Source of the DNA: an uncultured Oscillospiraceae bacterium
GTDB lineage: Bacteria; Bacillota; Clostridia; Oscillospirales; Oscillospiraceae
Assembly (NCBI GenBank): GCA_910577415.1
Contig: CAJTLK010000072.1
Coordinates: 3,302-9,746, forward strand
Reading direction: 5' to 3'
Length of the DNA: 6,445 nt
Below are positions 1-6,079 of the stretch, one piece after another. Below the pieces are notes generated by a model. That model made no database searches, was not told where the DNA came from, and was given only the letters and a program-made list of their open reading frames with translations. The translations under genes were made by a program, and so were the position numbers. Each line of letters opens with the position of its first letter. The first letter of the stretch is position 1.

Positions 1-1617
1 TACGGACGCATCTCCAGGCATACCGCCTACTCCCGGCTGGCCGCAGGTAAAGGCAATCTGCTGACCAGGAGTAACTGGGATGTCCACTACAAGCACCTTG
101 CCGTTGTCTCCTGGCTGGCCGGCTTGACCTGCCGCACCTCCGCCACGGGCCAGATACTGCCATACAAATATGCTTGCGCCTACTGTTGCAGGGTACCAGT
201 CCTCGCGATACTCCGCATCCTCCGCCTCCCCACCGTCCGTGCCGGAGGCGCCGCCGCTGCCAGCCTGCATGATGGCCACCCGTAGCAGGGTCACACCGTC
301 AGGGACGGTAAACACCCCGGTGCCGGTGAGCAACTGCACCCGGTTAAACTGGGCGGTCTCCGGCTTGGGCGTATAGTCGGTGATGATGGTACACCGGGCC
401 TTGAGGTTGGACGACACAGTCAACTCCATCCGCTCCAAAAAGCCAACGGCAGCCTCCCCGAATGGGTCGGTAAAGGCGATCTGGTCACCAGAGCGTTCGC
501 CCTCTAGGGAGAGCTCCGCGGTGACGGTCCGGGCGGAACTATAGTAGGACAGCAACCGTCGGGCCACGTTATAGGAGTTAGTGCGGTTGACCAGGGTAAC
601 GTCGGAGACCCGGACGATGTTTTCCTCGTGGGCGTCTGCGTTCTCCGCCTGAAGGGATATAATCCGGGTGAGATGGGTATAGGGCCTGCCGGTGAGGACG
701 CCGCTGCCGCTGACAACGGCCCAGTTAGGGCCGCTACTCTGGATGGTCAGGGTGCCGGTAGTCTGGAGGTCAAAAATCGGGGCCTGGTCAAAGGGCACAA
801 AGACGTTAACGGCGGCGGTGGCCGCAGAGTTGTCAAAAAGGATGACCGGGGCCACGCCAGCGAGCTGCTGATAGCTGTGCTCGGTGACCTCCACGGCGGT
901 GGCCGGAATATCATCGGTAACACCGCCCGTATTGTAAACTCGTCCAATCCTCACAGGCTTTGGAGCCCCGGAGAGGAAGCCAAAGACCATGTCGCCATTG
1001 TCGTCCTTTTTAATTGCTACACCATAGGCAAGAAGCAGTTGGTGCAGATTTGTTCTTCGGCTGGCAATGGGTAGCCAGTTGTAGACCTCCAGTGCCGCCA
1101 CATCGGGAGAAACACTAAAGGGCACGACGCCGCCAATGACTTCCGATAGGACAACGTCAAAAGTTTGACCGTTATAGACCCCGCCCAGGTGCTGTAACCG
1201 ATCCAGCAGGCCGACAGCGGAAACAGCGGTGATCTTATAAAAATGGGGCGGGGTACGATGGATCCGTCGAGTGTAATACTTCCCCACCAGGATACTGCCT
1301 CGGTAGTAATAGATCGGCGTGCCGTAGGGGATCGCGCGAAGATCCGGCTGGGTCAGGATATGAGTAAAGAGATAACCATCGGCGGTATATATACCGTCAT
1401 AGTCCTGGGGGGCAAAGACCTCAGTTTCCATGCGCTTGGGATAGGAAATGGTGGGGATAAGCTGATCCCACGACAGCTCATCCCCCACCAGATCCACCGC
1501 AGTGGCGCCGGAAAGAGACTTAAAGGTAGGCTCGTATGGAGTAGGCTTCTTACCACCCGTAAAAACAAAAAGCGGCGCCGACGGATCACCGACAATGATC
1601 TTATCGTTAAGCTCCAT
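1..1617 (-). CDS. Tail hub/tip protein (Tal or gp27-like) with a glycine-rich C-terminal domain, partial
   Basis: An open frame of 539 codons from the ATG at 1617 to the window edge with no stop; the C-terminus is missing. The ribosome site GAGGTGA (1628-1622) overlaps the previous stop. Residues about 45-215 look like a tail hub: DELSWDQLIPTISYP, PYGTPIYYYRGSILVGKYY, HRTPPHFYKITAVSAVGLLD, HLGGVYNG, then YNWLPIASRRTNLHQLLLAYG and a DDNGDMVFGF strand, an arrangement seen in gp27/Tal-type proteins that close the tube and start host contact. Residues about 220-420 continue as beta-rich linker or further hub. From about 425 (LLTGTGVFTVPDGVTLLRVA) it changes to a glycine-rich domain of the kind found at phage tail tips, with Gly-X-Y runs at about 494-508 and 526-537. 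This end probably contacts the host surface. No peptidase motif is visible in the part present. Confidence 0.87.
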   Translation of the reverse strand, partial: MELNDKIIVGDPSAPLFVFTGGKKPTPYEPTFKSLSGATAVDLVGDELSWDQLIPTISYPKRMETEVFAPQDYDGIYTADGYLFTHILTQPDLRAIPYGTPIYYYRGSILVGKYYTRRIHRTPPHFYKITAVSAVGLLDRLQHLGGVYNGQTFDVVLSEVIGGVVPFSVSPDVAALEVYNWLPIASRRTNLHQLLLAYGVAIKKDDNGDMVFGFLSGAPKPVRIGRVYNTGGVTDDIPATAVEVTEHSYQQLAGVAPVILFDNSAATAAVNVFVPFDQAPIFDLQTTGTLTIQSSGPNWAVVSGSGVLTGRPYTHLTRIISLQAENADAHEENIVRVSDVTLVNRTNSYNVARRLLSYYSSARTVTAELSLEGERSGDQIAFTDPFGEAAVGFLERMELTVSSNLKARCTIITDYTPKPETAQFNRVQLLTGTGVFTVPDGVTLLRVAIMQAGSGGASGTDGGEAEDAEYREDWYPATVGASIFVWQYLARGGGAAGQAGQPGDNGKVLVVDIPVTPGQQIAFTCGQPGVGGMPGDASV

Positions 1618-1621
1618 GCCG

Positions 1622-1999
1622 TCACCTCGACCTCAGGGTCAGCACAGGGCCGTGGAACATGGTACCCCGGTCGACAATTAGGCCCACCTTTTGCTCGCCT
1701 ATGGCGCCATTAAACCACCCCGTTATCACAGCGTTTTGCCGGGTGTCAAAATAGGTCACCGGCACAAAGGTTGACCAATAGACCGCCTCCTGTAGGGTGG
1801 CAAGCTCATCGCTCCACAGTGCGTTGAGCGGCCATGTGATGACCGGGCGAAGATCTACCAGGTCAATAAATAGATCGCCGTTGAGCATTTGTCCGCTGTT
1901 AGGGCCGGTGCGAGGCTCGTAGACGATGGTATACTCCCGCCGGGAGGCGGCCTCGGTAAAGTCCACGCCGTTGATGGTGAGGGGCATTCGCTTGGCCAT
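1622..1999 (-). CDS. Small baseplate/tail tip protein following the tape measure
   Basis: A 125-residue protein. I chose the ATG at 1999 because GGGAGG (2013-2008) lies eight bases upstream and the tape measure stop is four bases away; the longer open frame to 2119 runs back inside the tape measure gene. The sequence MAKRMPLTINGVDFTEAAS, then GDLFIDLVDLRPVITWPLN, then LQEAVYWSTFVPVTYFDTRQ and a WFNGAIG strand suggests a compact beta-rich fold. It resembles the short proteins (of the DUF6711 kind) that sit between tape measure and hub genes in Firmicutes phages, a slot otherwise held by the distal tail protein Dit, but it is much shorter than a typical Dit. The family match is from pattern memory and uncertain. 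The TGA lies inside the GAGGTGA ribosome site of the next gene, implying coupled translation. Confidence 0.8.
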   Translation of the reverse strand: MAKRMPLTINGVDFTEAASRREYTIVYEPRTGPNSGQMLNGDLFIDLVDLRPVITWPLNALWSDELATLQEAVYWSTFVPVTYFDTRQNAVITGWFNGAIGEQKVGLIVDRGTMFHGPVLTLRSR

Positions 2000-2003
2000 G
2001 AGG

Positions 2004-4337
2004 TCAACCTCCCTGCACGTAGGATGGGCCGATGCGCCGGGCCTCGGCCTGGTTGTAGCGGTACTGCTTCCGGGCCAGCACCTCTCCGTCCAGCTCCAGA
2101 GTGATGGGGATGACCACATCGTTGGCCGGCACGGTAGCCTGCGCGGCGGGAACCGCTGCAGCGGTATCGCTGCTAGTTCGGGCTGCGTAGGTAGGCTGGG
2201 TGAGATCCATCTCCATATTGCGGGCGATCTGGCGCTGCCAGTCCGTACTGACCGTGGGCGTAAAGGTCATAGACCCCTCAATATCCCGCTGGACGCTGCC
2301 AAAGGCTTTGTCCCAACCCTGGCCAAGCCCGGCGGCCATGTTGTCGCCGATGCCGGCAAAGACGGTGGACGAAGAATGGATACCCAGAAGATCCTTGATG
2401 GCGTCTACTACGGCCTTAAAACCGGCCTTGACCTTGTCGATCAGCCAGGATATCTTAGCGCTGAAGCCCTTCCACGCACCCTCAATAATAGAGGTACCAA
2501 TAGTCCAGGAAGCCTTCAGGAAGGCCGCAGCGATACTCGGCCAGGCGGCCAGTACCTCGGGGATCGCGTCGATGATGGCTCCCGCCAGAGTGGTCATGAT
2601 CTTGGCGCCCACCTCGGCGATTTTTGGGAAGGTCTCAGAAAAGCCCTCCGCGAAATCAGTAATGGCGTACGGGATCCATGCCAGGAGGTCAGGCAGCCAC
2701 TCATCCAGACCTTTAACGATTCCCTCAATGATGGCAGCGCCAGCCTCCATAAATTGGGGCGCATTGTCCATAAGGGTGGAGAGTAGCCGGAACAAAAAGC
2801 CCACGGCGTTGTTGAGCAGATCAGGAATGGCATTTTCCAGCCCCTCGCCGATCTTAGCGCCCCACTCCGGCCCTATATCGCCCAAAAGATCAATGCCGTC
2901 CAGCAGTCCTTGAGCCAACATAGCGAGTAGCTCTCCCCCAGCATCCAGGAGCTGAGGGCCTGCCGCTTGGAGAGCGTCAATGATAGTAGGTACTGCCTCC
3001 GCCACAGCCTCCACGATCCCCGGCAGGGCCTCGGTGACGCCGGTAGCCAATCCAATGACCAGGTCGGCGCCGGCGGTCAGGAGAGACGGTAGCACGTCCT
3101 GGATCATCTGAGGCAGCGCCTCAGCAATGACCGGCGCCAGCTCAACGATGACCTGGCCCATACTGCTCAAAGCAGTCTGGATCACCGGCACAAGGTTTTG
3201 AGCCACAGTGCCCACGCTCTCCACCAGGTTGTTGATGAGCTGGTCCAGGTCGGCGTTTTCATCGGCCATGCCGGTGACCAGGTTAGACCAAGCCGCCCCC
3301 ATACTGTTGATACTGCCCTGGATGGTGGTGCTGGCCTCCTTGGCCGTGGTCCCGGTAATGTGCATGGAATCCTGGATCACATGGATCGCCTGGACGATAT
3401 CGGCAAAAGAGGAGATATTAAACTTAGTGCCGGAGAGCCGCTCGGCGTCCTTCAGCAGCCGCTCCATCTCTTCCTTGGTGCCTCCATACCCCAGCTTCAG
3501 GTTGTCCAGCATGGTGTAATTTTGCTTAGCGAACCCCTGGTAGGCATTCTGGATAGAGGCGATGTCGGTGCCCATTTTATTGGCGTTGTCCGACATGTCG
3601 ATAATGGCCTGGTTGGCCAGCTCGGCGGCCTTATCGGTATTGCCATACAGGCTATTGAGCAAGCTGGCGGAAAAGCCGGTGACGGCCTCCATGTACTGGT
3701 TGGCGGTCATTCCAGCGGTCTTATAGGCATCGTTAGCGTACTTTTTGACGGTGCTGGCGCTGGTGCGGAAGAGGGTCTCCACGCCGCCGGTGAGCTGCTC
3801 AAACTCGGCGTAGCCTTTTACGGAGGCACCCACAAGGCCGCTGACGGCCACAGTAGCGGCGAGAACAGCGGCGGCAACCACTTTTCCCGCTACCTTGGCC
3901 GCACTGCCAAGTTTTGAAAATGCGCCCTCCAAGGTCCCAATGGATTGCGCGCTCTTTGTTGCCGCTACCTGTTGGTCGTCCAGCAACTCGTTGTTCTGGG
4001 TGATCTCGGCGTTGGCTTTGTTGATCTCGGCCTGGGTCTTATTGACCGCCTGCTGGTACTGCTGGGTCTTTTGGCTGCTCTCGCCATATTCACGGGCGCT
4101 TTTCTCCAGCATCTCTTGTTGGAGCTTGAGACGCTCATTGAGGCCGGAGACGGTACGCTCAAGCACGTCATTTTTGGCACTGAGTGCCGCCGCGCTCTTC
4201 TCCTGGCCAATAAAGGCGGAAGTGACAACGGCCATCTCGCTGCCCATCGTCTTGAGGCCGGTGTTGATGTCCCGGAGCTGGCGCCGAAATTCGGCTTCAC
4301 CGTCCAGCTACACCTTTGCGCCGATGTCATAGGCCAT
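2004..4337 (-). CDS. Tape measure protein, interrupted by an in-frame TAG at codon 10
   Basis: The protein that sets tail length and fills the tube. From the ATG at 4337 the frame is 777 codons, with TAG at codon 10 and TGA at 2006-2004. The uninterrupted part from the next ATG (4247) is 747 residues. Translation around the TAG gives MAYDIGAKV-stop-LDGEAEFRRQLRDINTGLK, the usual N-terminus of clostridial tape measures, so the opening is ancestral coding sequence. Using 777-codon numbering: coiled coil about 42-130; hydrophobic segment about 148-171; TP901-type core about 175-360 (GYAEFEQLTGGVETLF, IQNAYQGFAKQNYTMLDNLK); hydrophobic helical repeats with periodic prolines about 400-600; then LGIHSSSTVFAGIGDNM near 651, where relatives usually have HSPS. 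At roughly 1.5 angstroms per residue a 777-residue protein would suit a tail near 115 nm. It may be made by TAG read-through, by restart at 4247, or not at all. Confidence 0.92.
4308..4310 (-). other. In-frame amber codon at tape measure codon 10
   Basis: TAG on the minus strand, followed by C, nine codons after the ATG at 4337 and 20 codons before the next in-frame ATG. No in-frame GTG or TTG lies between. A single change from CAG, AAG or GAG would explain it. Both flanks read as tape measure N-terminus in the same frame, so no indel is involved. Confidence 0.9.
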
Positions 4338-4341
4338 TATG

Positions 4342-4907
4342 TCACTCCCTTTCCAGCAGAGCCCAGAAGTCGTCCTCCTGGCGGTTTTTGCGGGTAAAGC
4401 CCTCCTCCTTGATCTGCTCTATGGCGATCAGATCAAGGAGGAGGCCCAGGGGCAAATCTAAGGTTTGGTCGTACGAGAGGCCGAGGTGGAGCCCGTACCA
4501 GAGCCACCACGTCGGGCCGGTTTTGCCGGGGGCTTCCCCTCCGTGGCCTTTGCTTTTTTTGGGGGCTTAGCCTCCACTTCCCGGCTGGTGCCGGCGGTCA
4601 TGGTGGCCTGGATGGCCTCGCTCATGTGGATGATCTCCGTAGGATCGGAGAGGTCGAGGATCTCATCGGCGGTGAGGGGCGGGGCGTGCTCAATGCCCTC
4701 ATGCTCGGCATAGCGGTCGCCGGCGTCCATCATCTGCTCCAGCACCCACAATGAGGTCTCCATAGCCTTTCCGGGGTCGTCCTTATTCTGGAGGGCGTCA
4801 AACATCGCCTCCAGGGAGCCGTAGCGCTTGGTGATGGACAGGGTCACGCGGGTAGAGAGGCAGAGGATCCGCTCTTTACCCGCCAGGGTAATGGTGGCCG
4901 TTCTCAT
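4342..4907 (-). CDS. Tail assembly chaperone GT (-1 frameshift fusion)
   Basis: The fusion made when ribosomes slip back one base at 4560-4554. It has 118 residues of G followed by 70 residues read in the -1 frame from codon 4554-4552 to the TGA at 4344-4342, about 188 in total. The new part runs SKGHGGEAPGKTGPTWWLWY, then GLHLGLSYDQTLDLPLG, then LLLDLIAIEQIKEEG and a charged end WALLERE. The DLPLGLLLDL helix is the kind of conserved T-domain core seen in phage chaperone frameshift products. The reading frame has no start codon with a ribosome site of its own, so it depends on the shift. In lambda the T part binds the tape measure and recruits tube subunits, and the G:GT ratio matters; the same role is inferred here. 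The end lies four bases before the tape measure ATG and carries its ribosome site. Confidence 0.85.
4345..4349 (-). promoter_or_regulatory. Ribosome binding site setting the tape measure start at 4337
   Basis: The minus strand reads GGGAG (within GGAAAGGGAG) seven bases before the ATG at 4337-4335, overlapping the end of the GT reading frame. The later in-frame ATG at 4247 has no comparable site. This supports 4337 as the true start even though an in-frame TAG follows nine codons later. Confidence 0.75.
4401..4444. repeat. 16-bp perfect inverted repeat inside the T-coding region
   Basis: The arms 4401-4416 (CCTCCTCCTTGATCTG) and 4429-4444 (CAGATCAAGGAGGAGG) are exact reverse complements separated by 12 bases. 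In the mRNA this makes a strong hairpin beginning 13 bases after the G stop codon and ending about 63 bases before the tape measure ATG. The 5' arm is anti-Shine-Dalgarno-like and the 3' arm is Shine-Dalgarno-like. There is no following T run on either strand, which argues against an intrinsic terminator. In the GT frame the arms encode LLLDL and QIKEE. Confidence 0.85.
4458..4907 (-). CDS. Tail assembly chaperone G (unshifted product)
   Basis: A 149-residue protein in the gpG slot between tail tube and tape measure. Residues 1 to about 110 form the chaperone domain: MRTATITLAGKERILCLSTR with a beta-like opening, then helices (ITKRYGSLEAMFDAL; METSLWVLEQMMDAG) and a late DEILDLSDPTEIIHMSEAI stretch. 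By analogy with lambda G, it keeps the tape measure soluble and primes tube assembly; it is not part of the virion. The ATG at 4907 has AGGAGG seven bases upstream and overlaps the tail tube stop. From residue 119 onward the protein is a basic, proline-, lysine-, glycine- and serine-rich tail, unlike a folded domain, because the same bases encode the start of the T extension in the -1 frame. It stops at TAG (4460-4458). A slip site at codons 116-118 lets a minority of ribosomes make GT. Confidence 0.88.
   Translation of the reverse strand: MRTATITLAGKERILCLSTRVTLSITKRYGSLEAMFDALQNKDDPGKAMETSLWVLEQMMDAGDRYAEHEGIEHAPPLTADEILDLSDPTEIIHMSEAIQATMTAGTSREVEAKPPKKAKATEGKPPAKPARRGGSGTGSTSASRTTKP
4507..4546 (-). 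promoter_or_regulatory. Predicted frameshift-stimulating RNA structure
   Basis: Starting seven bases after the slip site, CCACG (4546-4542) can pair with CGTGG (4511-4507), enclosing two small hairpins: GGGG-AAG-CCCC (4539-4529) and CCGG-CAAAA-CCGG (4528-4517, with one C at 4529 shared between alternatives). The spacing suits a structure that stalls ribosomes on the slip site. The pairings are visible; folding energy and effect were not computed. Confidence 0.5.
4554..4560 (-). promoter_or_regulatory. -1 programmed frameshift slippery heptamer A AAA AAA
   Basis: Seven A residues on the minus strand, preceded by five C and followed by GC. In the G frame they read ccA AAA AAA gca, the X XXY YYZ register needed for tandem slippage of two lysine tRNAs. 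The -1 frame entered here stays open for 70 codons and encodes a T-like domain. The site is at codons 116-118 of 149 in G, the usual late position. Confidence 0.88.
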
Positions 4908-5548
4908 GCGTCGGCCTCCTCATCCTCAGGAGCGGGCGGGCTGGGCACGTCGTCGGGAATGTTCAGGAAACTGCGGATGAGCAGCTCGGCGTCAGCCTCG
5001 GTGTCCAAAAGAGAGGACTTGCGCCGCCAGGGGTGCTTTTCCGCGTCCGACCGCATCACGGTGCCGTTGAGGGTGGAGGTCTGCCAATTCACCGGCTCTC
5101 CCTGGGTGACGGCCTGATCCCCGGGGGTGGAAAGCTGCACCTTATTGAGGATCAGGGCCACATACTTGTACTGGCCGTTGATCTTTTTCTTGAGGATCCC
5201 ACCCACCCCGATATAGGGGGCGTTGGAATCGTCATCGTCGATATACCAGGCCGCATCCTTGGTAGTAAGCCCGGTAATACCAGACACGGCCTCCTTGCGG
5301 GTGCCCAGCACCTGACTTCCCACCTCCGGGAGCAGATCGTCAGTGGAGATGGCCACCTGGCCGCCGGTAAAAGCGCTCTCGCTCTCCGCCGGGGCATTAT
5401 TCGCGTACAGGATATTGGCGTCGGCATCGTTGAGGGTAAGGGACAGTTCCGTGAACTTACCCAAGACACCGCCATTGCTGTATGTAACGGTGTTGCCGAC
5501 GGCTTTATAGATGGCGTAATAGGGTTTGCTGAGGCCGATGGTTGCCAT
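4904..5548 (-). CDS. Major tail tube protein, phi13 type
   Basis: A 214-residue protein that forms the stacked rings of the tail tube around the tape measure. The N-terminus MATIGLSKPYYAIYKAVG, the YSNGGVLGKFTELSLTLN segment, the ILYANNAPAE motif (about residues 46-55) and the distal TQGEPVNWQTSTLNGTV stretch are characteristic of phi13-like major tail proteins of Firmicutes phages, as is the length. A short acidic, proline-rich tail (PSPPAPEDEEADA) follows the folded part. The ribosome site AAAGGAG is eight bases before the ATG. A hairpin lies just upstream and may help raise expression, since many copies are needed per virion. The last GAG GAG codons double as the AGGAGG ribosome site of the next gene, and the TGA overlaps that gene's ATG (ATGA). 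Confidence in the family is high. Confidence 0.92.
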   Translation of the reverse strand: MATIGLSKPYYAIYKAVGNTVTYSNGGVLGKFTELSLTLNDADANILYANNAPAESESAFTGGQVAISTDDLLPEVGSQVLGTRKEAVSGITGLTTKDAAWYIDDDDSNAPYIGVGGILKKKINGQYKYVALILNKVQLSTPGDQAVTQGEPVNWQTSTLNGTVMRSDAEKHPWRRKSSLLDTEADAELLIRSFLNIPDDVPSPPAPEDEEADA

Positions 5549-5567
5549 GATTCAGGCTCCTTTCTGT

Positions 5568-5586
5568 CGTGTCCACTTTGGACACG
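5568..5586 (-). promoter_or_regulatory. Perfect 7-bp hairpin ahead of the tail tube gene
   Basis: The minus strand reads CGTGTCC AAAGT GGACACG, a perfect 7-bp stem with a 5-base loop. It sits in the only gap of more than a few bases in the window, four bases after the preceding stop and four bases before the AAAGGAG ribosome site (5563-5557) of the tail tube gene. No T run follows, so it is not a standard intrinsic terminator. It could stabilise a processed 5' end, mark a cleavage site or keep the ribosome site open for a highly translated gene. The structure is seen in the sequence; the role is inferred. Confidence 0.6.
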
Positions 5587-5590
5587 GGAC

Positions 5591-6079
5591 TTACTTCATA
5601 ATTTTTTCGATGCTCTTGTCTACGGAACGACCCATGGCCTCCAGCACCGCCTTGCGGAGCCGGGCGACCGTCCGCTTAAAGACGGGCTGGGCGTTCATGT
5701 AGCTTGTGCCCCGCTCGATGCTGCGGGCCACCATCTGGTTGGGCTGGCCGCTGGGCCAGCGCTTGGTTCGGACTTTGTTGTAGCCGTCAAAGCCCACCTT
5801 GACGTCGTAGACGCCCAGGTCGTTTCGCATCTTGGCGATACCCAGGGAGTTGAGGAGGCCATAGACCTGGATGGTCTTAGGCCCCCTCAGCCTCTCCCCG
5901 TCGGGGGCAAAGCTGCGGTCGTCAGTTTCCAACCCCTCGATGTCCTCGCGGATGGCATCGGTCAGGATATTGGCGCCGTCATAGAGCGCCTCGCCGATGA
6001 CCTCATCTTTGAGCTTCCGCTCCAGGCGGGAGAAGGCCTGCTCATAGCTGGTGAGGCCCTTGATCTGCATCTTGGCCAT
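5591..6079 (-). CDS. HK97 gp10-family head-tail/tail component
   Basis: A 162-residue protein. I chose the ATG at 6079 because it shares one base with the upstream TAA (TAATG) and has AGGTGG a few bases upstream. A longer in-frame start at 6100 exists but would extend seven codons into the upstream gene. The opening MAKMQIKGLTSYEQAFSRL, a charged helix, then a phrase about alkyl-like helical stretches (LYDGANILTDAIREDI, about 33-48) and a C-terminal helix with an FKRTVARLRKAVLEAMG-like run match the HK97 gp10-like family. Members are about this length and lie next to the tail tube gene. SPP1 gp16.1 occupies the same slot. The family is found at or near the head-tail joint and is needed for tail completion, but its exact role is poorly defined. 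The protein is strongly basic. A 7-bp GC-rich inverted repeat inside it (5743-5760) looks incidental. Confidence 0.85.
   Translation of the reverse strand: MAKMQIKGLTSYEQAFSRLERKLKDEVIGEALYDGANILTDAIREDIEGLETDDRSFAPDGERLRGPKTIQVYGLLNSLGIAKMRNDLGVYDVKVGFDGYNKVRTKRWPSGQPNQMVARSIERGTSYMNAQPVFKRTVARLRKAVLEAMGRSVDKSIEKIMK

Noticed and set aside
2000..2119. 40-codon N-terminal extension of the 125-residue baseplate-type protein
   Set aside because: It lies inside the tape measure gene, has no ribosome site, and the start at 1999 has a good one.
1926..2786. 286-codon plus-strand open frame opposite the tape measure C-terminal half
   Set aside because: Antisense shadow of a strongly supported gene in GC-rich DNA, with no recognisable motif.
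3198..3917. 239-codon plus-strand open frame opposite the tape measure core
   Set aside because: Covers the best-conserved tape measure region in antisense; its hydrophobic and glycine-rich composition follows from the complementary codons.
3965..4330. Minus-strand frame beginning ATGACATCGGCG over the tape measure N-terminus
   Set aside because: It is a different frame from the tape measure and encodes an arginine/serine/proline-rich shadow. The sequence either side of the TAG is in one frame, so no frameshift into this frame is needed.
4401..4444. The 16-bp inverted repeat as an intrinsic terminator or attachment site
   Set aside because: No T run follows on either strand, and it lies inside an open coding frame in the middle of a tail operon with no integrase or tRNA nearby.
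5743..5760. 7-bp inverted repeat GCTGGCC/GGCCAGC inside the gp10-like gene
   Set aside because: Short, GC-rich and within coding sequence; expected by chance at this base composition and not near a start or stop.
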